Assembly (NCBI GenBank): GCA_045866275.1
Contig: BAAFRX010000008.1
Coordinates: 1-64,000 of the forward strand
DNA from: Sideroxyarcus sp045866275
GTDB lineage: Bacteria; Pseudomonadota; Gammaproteobacteria; Burkholderiales; Gallionellaceae
Length of the DNA: 64,000 nt
Direction: 5' to 3'
Shown: positions 31,384 through 38,610 of the stretch, one piece after another
Layout of the letters: the number at the start of each line of letters is the position of its first letter
Numbering within the stretch: position 1 is the first letter of the stretch
Notes under the pieces: model-generated
Told to the model about the DNA's origin: nothing
Databases searched by the model: none
The model's input: only the letters and a program-made list of their open reading frames with translations
Translations under genes and position numbers: made by a program

Positions 31384-31492
31384 TGACCCAATTCAGCATT
31401 TTGGACTGACATTTCTGTAGATTGTCGTTGCCAGTATCGTCATCTGGCGTTACAGTTTGTGCCATCCACAGGAGATAACAAGAGGTTAAAAA

Positions 31493-33925
31493 ATGCTCAT
31501 ATTGATTACGGTGGTACTGACAGTCTTCTTGTTCCTCGCATTTTTTAGGGCATCAATTTGGAGTTGGTTAATCGCCATTTCGGTGATTGTGCCTGTGGTG
31601 GCGGTACAGAGTCGCATCTCCGACAACGCCCTGGAAACGGTCTGTATTGCCTTGGTCATCTTTGTGCTGATGCTGGGCGTTCCACAGTTGCGCCGCCCGC
31701 TGGTCAGCAATTTCATCCTCAAGCTCTTCCGCCGGATACTTCCCGGGATTTCGCAGACCGAACAGGAGGCGCTGGACGCCGGAACCGTGTGGTGGGACGG
31801 CGAGCTGTTCAGCGGTCGTCCGCGCTGGAGCCGTTTGTTGGCGATGCCGAAGACCGGCTTGAGCGTGGAGGAGCAATCCTTTCTGGACAACGAAGTCGAA
31901 CAGTTGTGCGCCATGCTGGACGACTGGGAGATCACGCACAAACGCGCTGATCTGTCGCCCGAGGCGTGGCAGTTCATCAAGGACAAGGGATTCTTCGGCA
32001 TGATCATTCCGAAGGAATACGGCGGCCTGGAATTCTCCGCGCAGGCGCATTCGGCGGTGGTGGCCAAGGTGTCCTCGCGCAGCGGTACTGCCGGCGTGAC
32101 GGTGATGGTGCCGAACTCGCTCGGACCGGCGGAACTGTTGTTGAAATACGGCACGCAGGCGCAAAAAGACCAGTATCTGCGTCGTCTGGCGCAGGGTCTG
32201 GAAGTTCCGTGCTTCGCGTTGACCGGTCCCTTCGCCGGCTCGGATGCGGGCGCGATCCCCGATTACGGCATCGTGTGCAAGGGCGAATTCAACGGCCAGC
32301 AGGATGTGCTGGGCATGCGCGTGACCTGGGAAAAGCGTTACATCACGCTGGCCCCGGTGGCGACGCTGCTCGGTCTGGCCTTCAAGTTGTATGACCCGGA
32401 GCATCTGCTGGGTGCCGAGACCGAACTGGGCATTACCCTGGCGCTGATCCCGACCAGCACGCCCGGCGTGCAGGTCGGCCGCCGCCACTTTCCGCTCAAC
32501 TCCGCCTTCCAGAATGGCCCAACCAGCGGCAACGCGGTGTTCGTTCCGATGGAGTACATCATCGGCGGCATGACGCGCATCGGCCAGGGCTGGCGCATGC
32601 TGATGGACTGCCTGTCGGTGGGACGCTCGATCTCGCTGCCGGCCAGCGCGGTCGGCGGCGCAAAACTGGCGGTGCGCAGCAGCGGCGCCTACGGCCGCGT
32701 GCGCAAGCAGTTCCATGTGCCGGTGGGCAAGTTCGAAGGGGTGGAAGAGGCGCTGGCGCGCATCGGCGGCAATACGTATGTGATGGACGCGACGCGCCGG
32801 ATGACCGCGCTGGCGGTCGATCTGGGCGAGAAGCCGTCGGTGATTTCTGCCATTGCCAAGTACCACTGCACCGAGCGCGGCCGCCAGGTGATCAACGACG
32901 CGATGGACGTGCACGGCGGCAAGGGCATCTGCATGGGGCCGGATAATTATCTGGCGCGCATGTACCAGCAGACCCCGATCGGCATCACGGTGGAGGGCGC
33001 GAACATCCTCACCCGCAGCCTGATCATCTTTGGCCAGGGCGCGGTGCGCGCCCATCCGTATGTACTGAAGGAGATGCAGGCCGCGCACGACCAGAATGCG
33101 GCGCGCGCCTCGGTGAATTTTGATGCGGCTTTTTTTGGCCACATCAGTTTCAGTTTGAGCAACGCCGTGCGTTCATTGTTGTACGCGCTCTCCGGCGGAC
33201 GCCTGATCCGGGTGCCGACCGGCGCGCCGACGCACCGTTATTACCAGGTGCTGACGCGCTATGCGGCCTCGTTTGCCTTTGCCGCAGACATCGCCATGCT
33301 GTCGCTGGGCGGTGCGCTGAAGCGGCGCGAAAAACTTTCCGCCCGCCTCGGGGACGTATTGAGCCAGCTCTACCTGTGTTCGGCGGTGTTGAAAAAATTC
33401 GAGGACGACGGCCGGCCGCAGGAAGACGAAGTGCTACTGCACTGGGCCTTGCAGGACAACCTGTTCCGCCTGCAAACCGCGTTCGACGGCGTGATGCAGA
33501 ATTTCCACAACCGTTTCTTTGCGCTGTTGTTGCGCGTCATCGTCTTTCCGCTCGGACAATGGAGCAAGCCGCCTTCCGATGCGCTGGGGCACCGGGTCGC
33601 CGCGCTGATGCTGCAACCGGGCGCAGCGCGCGACCGTTTGACGGCGGGCATGTTCATCAAGCGCGATGAGGAAGATGCGATCGGTGCGCTGGAAGCGGCG
33701 CTGGCGAGCACGCTGGTGACCGAGCCGCTGCAAGCCAAACTGGCAGAGGAGGCCAAGGCCGGCAAGTTGTCTGCCCTGGACGAATTGGCACGCATCGCCG
33801 AGGCGCGCGACAAGAATCTCATCACCGCCGAGCAGGCACTGCAACTGCAACGCGATTACGCGCTGCGGCGCAAGGTCATCATGGTGGACGATTTCGCGCC
33901 GGAACAGTTGCGGGCGGGGGGGTGA
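31493..33925 (+). CDS. fadE: Long-chain acyl-CoA dehydrogenase (FadE type)
   Basis: Large membrane-linked acyl-CoA dehydrogenase (810 aa, as in E. coli FadE) for the first step of beta-oxidation. Two N-terminal helices (VVLTVFLFLAFF and a second near 40-60) anchor it. The dehydrogenase core contains GMIIPKEYGGLEFSA, FALTGPFAGSDAGA and DAMDVHGGKGICMGP, followed by the FadE-specific C-terminal domain. It heads a run of fatty-acid genes and lies just downstream of an IS4 element that could change its expression. Confidence 0.93.
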   Translation: MLILITVVLTVFLFLAFFRASIWSWLIAISVIVPVVAVQSRISDNALETVCIALVIFVLMLGVPQLRRPLVSNFILKLFRRILPGISQTEQEALDAGTVWWDGELFSGRPRWSRLLAMPKTGLSVEEQSFLDNEVEQLCAMLDDWEITHKRADLSPEAWQFIKDKGFFGMIIPKEYGGLEFSAQAHSAVVAKVSSRSGTAGVTVMVPNSLGPAELLLKYGTQAQKDQYLRRLAQGLEVPCFALTGPFAGSDAGAIPDYGIVCKGEFNGQQDVLGMRVTWEKRYITLAPVATLLGLAFKLYDPEHLLGAETELGITLALIPTSTPGVQVGRRHFPLNSAFQNGPTSGNAVFVPMEYIIGGMTRIGQGWRMLMDCLSVGRSISLPASAVGGAKLAVRSSGAYGRVRKQFHVPVGKFEGVEEALARIGGNTYVMDATRRMTALAVDLGEKPSVISAIAKYHCTERGRQVINDAMDVHGGKGICMGPDNYLARMYQQTPIGITVEGANILTRSLIIFGQGAVRAHPYVLKEMQAAHDQNAARASVNFDAAFFGHISFSLSNAVRSLLYALSGGRLIRVPTGAPTHRYYQVLTRYAASFAFAADIAMLSLGGALKRREKLSARLGDVLSQLYLCSAVLKKFEDDGRPQEDEVLLHWALQDNLFRLQTAFDGVMQNFHNRFFALLLRVIVFPLGQWSKPPSDALGHRVAALMLQPGAARDRLTAGMFIKRDEEDAIGALEAALASTLVTEPLQAKLAEEAKAGKLSALDELARIAEARDKNLITAEQALQLQRDYALRRKVIMVDDFAPEQLRAGG

Positions 33926-33949
33926 TTGAAGTTGGTATATCGGATTGCG

Positions 33950-33999
33950 TGTCTGACTTCAGTCCGACAAAGCGTGTCGGGTTGAAACGCGGCCCACAG
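33950..33999. repeat. Degenerate REP doublet between fadE and the SDR gene
   Basis: The left half reads GTCTGACTTCAGTCCGAC and the right half GTCGGGTTGAAACGC then GGCCCACAG, the same pattern as the copies at 37067 and 39928 but with mismatches. It fills most of the 85-bp gap between the two genes. Confidence 0.75.
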
Positions 34000-34010
34000 G
34001 AGCGTGAGGA

Positions 34011-34832
34011 ATGTCCAACTTGAAAGGTAAAACCGTCTTCATCACCGGGGCCACGCGCGGCATCGGGCGCGAAATCGCCTTGCGCTGCGCGCGCGACGGG
34101 GCGAAGGTTGTCGTCACCGGCAAAACCGTGACGCCGCACCCGAAGCTGCCCGGCACCCTCCATACCGTGGCCGAGGAAGTCATCGCGGCGGGCGGGCAGG
34201 CGCTGGCAATCCAGCTCGATGTGCGCGATGAGAACGCCATCGCGGCAGCGGTGCGGCAGGCGGCGGAACAGTTTGGCGGCATCGATGTGCTGGTCAACAA
34301 CGCCAGTGCGATCAGCCTCACCCCCACGCTGGAAACGAGCGCAAAACGACTCGACCTGATGTGGGACGTCAACATGCGCGCCACCTTCCTGGCATCGCAA
34401 GCCTGCATCCCGTATTTAGAGAATGCGGTGAATCCGCATGTGCTGACGCTTTCGCCGCCGCCCAATCTCGACCCGAAATGGTTCTCGCCGCATGTCGCCT
34501 ACACGCTGTCCAAGTACGGCATGACGCTGTGTACGCTGGGCATGGCACACGAATTCGCCGCCGCCGGCATCGCCTTCAATTGCCTGTGGCCGCGCACCAC
34601 CATCGCCACCGCCGCCATCGAGTTCAATTTTCCGCCGGAGATCCTGCGCGCTTCGCGCAAGCCGGCCATCGTCGCCGATGCCGCACACACGATTCTGATG
34701 CGCGATAGCAGCACCTGCAGCGGACAGTGTTTCGTCGATGAATCGGTGTTGCGCGAGACGGGAGTGACCGATTTTTCGCCTTATGCCGTTGATCCGGGCA
34801 CGCCGCCATTCAAGGATCTGTTTCTTGATTAA
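34011..34832 (+). CDS. SDR-family oxidoreductase (HSDL2-like)
   Basis: Short-chain dehydrogenase (273 aa). The Rossmann motif TGATRGIGREIA at the N-terminus and the catalytic Tyr-x3-Lys in AYTLSKYG near residue 165 are present. Length, GKTVTPHPKLPGT and the PRTTIATAAIEF region resemble hydroxysteroid-dehydrogenase-like 2 proteins associated with fatty-acid metabolism. It sits between fadE and the acyl-CoA ligase, so it may reduce or oxidise an acyl-CoA-derived intermediate; the substrate is unknown. Confidence 0.85.
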   Translation: MSNLKGKTVFITGATRGIGREIALRCARDGAKVVVTGKTVTPHPKLPGTLHTVAEEVIAAGGQALAIQLDVRDENAIAAAVRQAAEQFGGIDVLVNNASAISLTPTLETSAKRLDLMWDVNMRATFLASQACIPYLENAVNPHVLTLSPPPNLDPKWFSPHVAYTLSKYGMTLCTLGMAHEFAAAGIAFNCLWPRTTIATAAIEFNFPPEILRASRKPAIVADAAHTILMRDSSTCSGQCFVDESVLRETGVTDFSPYAVDPGTPPFKDLFLD

Positions 34833-34848
34833 CCGGGGAGGCCAGAAC

Positions 34849-36654
34849 ATGAACGACCATGACGATAACGTAATCACGCCGCAACAGGCCGGCACCCTGC
34901 ATGGGCTCTTTCTGGAACGGGTGAAACGCACGCCGGATGCCGAGGCTTACCGGCATTTCGACGCTCTCAAAAATGCATGGGTCTCGTTCACCTGGCGGCA
35001 GATGGCGGCGGAAGTGGCGCGCTGGCAGGCAGCGCTGGCGAAAGAGAATCTGCCCAAGGGCGAGCGCGTGGCCCTGATGCTGCGCAACTGCCCGCAATGG
35101 GTGATGTTCGACCAGGCGGCAATGTCGCTGGGCCTGGTCACCGTTCCGCTCTATACCGTGGACCGCGCCGAGAACATCGCCTACATCGTCAACGATGCTC
35201 AAGCCAAAGTGGTGCTGTTCGAAACCGCGGAGCAATGGCAGGAGTTGCGTGCCGTGCGCGATAAAATGGCGTGTGTGCAGCGTTTCGTCGCACTGAATGA
35301 AGTGGCGGGGGACGATGAACGCCTGACTTCGGCGGCACGTTATCTGCCGGGGAGCGTGACGCTGCAACCCCCGGTACCCTGTGACATCGACTCGCTGGCG
35401 AGCATCATCTATACCTCCGGCACCACCGGCAAGCCCAAGGGCGTGATGCTGAGCCACCACAACATGTTGAGCAATGCCTACGATGCGCTCGAAGCCTTCG
35501 TGGTGTATCCAACCGACCTGATGCTGTCTTTCTTGCCGCTCTCGCACACCTTAGAGCGCACCGTTGGCTATTACCTGCAGGTGACGACCGGCGCGACCGT
35601 GGCCTATGCGCGTTCCATTCCGCTGCTGTCGGAAGATTTGTTGACCATCCGCCCGACCATTCTGGTCTCGGTGCCGCGCATCTACGAACGGGTGTATGCG
35701 GCGATTCAGACCAAACTCGACGAAGGGTCGCCGCTCAAGCACAAGCTGTTTGATCTGGCGGTGCGCACGGGTTGGTTGCGTTTCCTGAAGGCACAGGGGC
35801 GCGGCGGTTGGCATCCTTCCTTCCTGTTGTGGCCGGTTTTGCAGCATCTGGTTGCGCAGAAGATTCTGGCGCGCTTTGGCGGGCGTCTGCGCGCCGCCGT
35901 TTCCGGCGGCGCGGCCCTACAGCCCGAGATTTCACAGATGATGATCGGCCTCGGCCTGCCGGTGATGCAAGGGTACGGACTGACCGAAACCAGCCCCATC
36001 GCCACCGTCAACAAACTCCACCACAATTTTCCGGACAGCGTGGGGCAGCCGATCCGCAACGTGCAGGTCAAGCTGGGCGCGCAGAATGCACTGCTGATCA
36101 AAGGGCCGAACGTGATGATGGGTTACTGGAACAATCCGGAAGCGACCCGCGCCATGATCGACGCGGACGGCTGGCTCAATACCGGCGATATCGCGCGCAT
36201 TTCAGATACCGGGCACGTCTATATCACCGGACGGCTGAAGGAGATCATCGTGCTGGCGAACGGGGAAAAGTTGCCGCCCGCCGATCTGGAAGCGGCTATC
36301 GTGCAGCATGATCCGCTGATCGATCAGGTGATGATTTACGGCGAAGGCAAGCCCTATCTGGTGGCGCTGGCCGTGCTCAATCCGGATGTCTGGAAAGCGG
36401 TTGCCGCCAAGGTGGGGGTGCCGCCGGAGATGCCTGAATCGCTGACCGACAGCAACGTCGAAGCCAAGGTGTTGCGCCGCATCGCGCGCAATATAAAAGA
36501 CTTCCCGGGCTATGCCAAAGTCAACCGGGTGTTGTTGCTGACCGAGCCGTGGACCATCGACAACGGCATGCTCACCCCGAAGTTGAGCCTGAAGCGCAAC
36601 AAGGTGGTGGAAAAATTCAGCAGTGAAATAAGCACCTTGTACGCGGGACATTAA
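34849..36654 (+). CDS. Long-chain acyl-CoA synthetase (AMP-forming)
   Basis: ANL superfamily ligase (601 aa) that activates fatty acids to acyl-CoA. The P-loop SIIYTSGTTGKPKGVMLSH is near residue 185, then GYGLTETSP near 380, GWLNTGDIA near 440, and the C-terminal VNRVLLLTEPWTIDNGMLTPKLSLKRN carrying the catalytic lysine region. The start follows GGGGAGG. The long-chain (FadD15/bubblegum) type fits best. Its place 16 bp after the SDR gene supports a beta-oxidation operon. Confidence 0.9.
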   Translation: MNDHDDNVITPQQAGTLHGLFLERVKRTPDAEAYRHFDALKNAWVSFTWRQMAAEVARWQAALAKENLPKGERVALMLRNCPQWVMFDQAAMSLGLVTVPLYTVDRAENIAYIVNDAQAKVVLFETAEQWQELRAVRDKMACVQRFVALNEVAGDDERLTSAARYLPGSVTLQPPVPCDIDSLASIIYTSGTTGKPKGVMLSHHNMLSNAYDALEAFVVYPTDLMLSFLPLSHTLERTVGYYLQVTTGATVAYARSIPLLSEDLLTIRPTILVSVPRIYERVYAAIQTKLDEGSPLKHKLFDLAVRTGWLRFLKAQGRGGWHPSFLLWPVLQHLVAQKILARFGGRLRAAVSGGAALQPEISQMMIGLGLPVMQGYGLTETSPIATVNKLHHNFPDSVGQPIRNVQVKLGAQNALLIKGPNVMMGYWNNPEATRAMIDADGWLNTGDIARISDTGHVYITGRLKEIIVLANGEKLPPADLEAAIVQHDPLIDQVMIYGEGKPYLVALAVLNPDVWKAVAAKVGVPPEMPESLTDSNVEAKVLRRIARNIKDFPGYAKVNRVLLLTEPWTIDNGMLTPKLSLKRNKVVEKFSSEISTLYAGH

Positions 36655-36657
36655 ATC

Positions 36658-37056
36658 ATGCCGGACACGGATACTTTACCCGCGCGCGAGCCGACGATTC
36701 GGGTCGCGGCGATGCCGTCGGATGCCAATTACACGGGAGATATTTTTGGCGGCTGGCTGATGGGCCAGGTGGACATCGCCGGCAGTATTCCCGCCGTGCA
36801 ATATGCCCGGGGGCGCGTGGTGACGGTTGCGGTGAATTCCTTTGTTTTCAAGCAACCGATTTTCGTCGGGGATATCGTGAGTTTCTACACCGCGATCATC
36901 AAGACCGGGCACACTTCGGTGACGGTGGCGGTGGAGGTGTTTGTGCAACGCAATCCGGCAAAACCGGAATGCGTCAAGGTGACCGAGGCGACCCTGACCT
37001 ACGTCGCCGTGGGCGAGGATCGCAAGCCGCGCGCCTTGCCGCAAACGGAAGGCTAG
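36658..37056 (+). CDS. Acyl-CoA thioesterase (YciA-like hotdog)
   Basis: Single hotdog-fold thioesterase (132 aa). The start of the fold reads PSDANYTGDIFGGWLMGQVDIAG, with the catalytic-type aspartate in NYTGDIFGG, and the VNSFVFKQPIFVGDIVSFY core follows. It starts 3 bp after the ligase stop. It may release free CoA from acyl-CoA that builds up in the pathway. Confidence 0.9.
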   Translation: MPDTDTLPAREPTIRVAAMPSDANYTGDIFGGWLMGQVDIAGSIPAVQYARGRVVTVAVNSFVFKQPIFVGDIVSFYTAIIKTGHTSVTVAVEVFVQRNPAKPECVKVTEATLTYVAVGEDRKPRALPQTEG

Positions 37057-37066
37057 AAGGGCGCGT

Positions 37067-37137
37067 TGTGGGTCGGACTTCAGTCCGACAGGACACGATG
37101 AATGCAAACCCCTGTCGGGTTAAAACCCGACCCACAG
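37067..37137. repeat. REP doublet downstream of the thioesterase gene
   Basis: GTGGGTCGGACTTCAGTCCG pattern at 37067-37089 and its partner GTCGGGTTAAAACCCGACCC at about 37114-37133, separated by a longer 23-bp spacer. Terminal bases are TGTGGGTC rather than the GTAGGTC of the genic copies. Confidence 0.85.
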
Positions 37138-37154
37138 GGAGCGGCGGTGGGTTT

Positions 37155-37178
37155 TGTGGGTCGGGCTTTAATCCGACC
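37155..37178. repeat. Single REP upstream of fadL
   Basis: One palindromic unit (TGTGGGTCGGGCTTTAATCC then GACC) 17 bp after the doublet and 56 bp before the FadL start. Together the two elements fill nearly the whole gap, so any fadL promoter is squeezed or lies upstream. Confidence 0.8.
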
Positions 37179-37233
37179 TTTCAATGGGGGTGAGTTTTTG
37201 GGTGTTTTTTTTAATGACAAGGGAGAAGCGATC

Positions 37234-38550
37234 ATGACGTTGAAAAAATCTGTGATGAGTGTGGCAGTGGCCGGCGCCTTGCTGGTGATGGCAGGGCAGG
37301 CGGGGGCTTCCGGCTTCGCCCTGATCGAACAAAGTGCCAGCGGCATGGGGAATGCCTTTGCCGGCGGTGCAGCCGGGGCGGAAGATGCCAGCACCGTGTT
37401 CTTCAACCCCGCCGGCATGTCGCGTATCAAGGGCAGCCAGGTGGCGGTTGCAGCGCACGCGGTCAAGCCGAGTTCCAAGTTCAAGGATGGCGGTTCCACC
37501 GGTGCGGCCCTGCAAACTCCGGGCGGCAACGGCGGCGACATCGGCAATTGGGCGCTGGTGCCGAATGCCTATGCCACCACCCAGATCAACGATGCGCTGC
37601 ATGTCGGCATCGGCGTCAATGCCCCATTCGGTTTGCAGACCAAATACAACGCCGACTGGATCGGGCGCTTCCAGGCGGTCAAGTCGAAAATCGAAACCGT
37701 CAACATCAATCCTTCGCTGGCGTACCAGGTGAATGACCAGTTGACCCTCGGCCTTGGCCTTGATTACCAACATATCAAAGGCAAATTGACCAGCATGACC
37801 AACTACAGCGCAGCGGCGTTCGCTGCTGGCGGAGCACCTTTACTGGGTGCGATTGGAGGTCCGGGCAAGGAGGGGCTGACCACCGTTACCGGCAATGATT
37901 CGGCCTGGGGCTATAACCTCGGTGCGCTGTTTGAATTTACCCCGCAGACCCGGGTTGGCGTGCAGTACCGTTCGCAGATTGATTACACCCTCAACGGCAA
38001 CGTCAGTTTTGCCAATGTTCCGGCGCCTTTGGCGGCTGCCCTGCCCAATGGCAGGGTCAGGCTGGATATCACCATGCCCGAGTCATATTCGATCAGCGGT
38101 TTCCACCAACTGAACGAGCGCTGGGATGTGATGGCGGATGCGACGCGCACCAACTGGAGCGTGTTCAAGGAGCTGAAGGTGGACCGCGCCTCGGGTGCCA
38201 ATCTGACTACGGTCAATGAAAGTTGGGACGACACCTGGCGTTTCTCGGCGGGTGCGAACCATCACTACAACGAGCAATGGACAGTCCGGGTCGGTGCGGC
38301 ATATGACCAGACCCCGACCAACAATGCCAACCGTACCGCCCGCATTCCGGGTAATGACCGCACCTGGGTGACGCTGGGTGGGCAGTACAAGCCCGGCAGT
38401 TCATCGGCGATTGATTTTGCCTACGCGCACCTGTTCCTGAGCGACCCCAAGATTTCCAAAGATCGAAGCGCGGCAGGCGCCGGCAATCTGATCGGCAGCT
38501 ACAACGAAAGCGTGGACATTTTGAGTGTGCAATACACGCAAAACTTTTAA
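37234..38550 (+). CDS. FadL-type outer-membrane fatty-acid porin
   Basis: Outer-membrane protein of 438 aa. The signal peptide ends at GQAGAS, followed by the FadL/OMPP1 hallmark GFALIEQSASGMGNAFAGGAA and STVFFNPAGM. The rest is alternating beta-strand sequence ending in an aromatic residue (YTQNF), as for a 14-strand barrel. It imports hydrophobic substrates, most likely long-chain fatty acids given its neighbours. GGGAGAAG precedes the ATG. Confidence 0.92.
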   Translation: MTLKKSVMSVAVAGALLVMAGQAGASGFALIEQSASGMGNAFAGGAAGAEDASTVFFNPAGMSRIKGSQVAVAAHAVKPSSKFKDGGSTGAALQTPGGNGGDIGNWALVPNAYATTQINDALHVGIGVNAPFGLQTKYNADWIGRFQAVKSKIETVNINPSLAYQVNDQLTLGLGLDYQHIKGKLTSMTNYSAAAFAAGGAPLLGAIGGPGKEGLTTVTGNDSAWGYNLGALFEFTPQTRVGVQYRSQIDYTLNGNVSFANVPAPLAAALPNGRVRLDITMPESYSISGFHQLNERWDVMADATRTNWSVFKELKVDRASGANLTTVNESWDDTWRFSAGANHHYNEQWTVRVGAAYDQTPTNNANRTARIPGNDRTWVTLGGQYKPGSSSAIDFAYAHLFLSDPKISKDRSAAGAGNLIGSYNESVDILSVQYTQNF

Positions 38551-38561
38551 GGCATGATCCG

Positions 38562-38583
38562 GGCGACGGCTGCGGCCGTCGCC
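38562..38583 (+). repeat. GC-rich hairpin between fadL and the HAD/crotonase gene
   Basis: GGCGACGG pairs with CCGTCGCC around a six-base loop, 11 bp after the fadL stop. There is no T-run, so it may stabilise the fadL transcript end rather than stop polymerase. Confidence 0.45.
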
Positions 38584-38610
38584 GCTTGTGTTCAGCGCGG
38601 AGGTTGCATG

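Noticed and set aside
37067..37178. CRISPR array
   Set aside because: The repeated units are palindromic REP elements with unequal short spacers and only three copies; no cas genes are nearby.
36969..37193. Short open frame over the REP cluster with the VGRTSVRQ peptide
   Set aside because: It overlaps the thioesterase gene out of frame and carries no family sequence; the peptide only mirrors the REP DNA.
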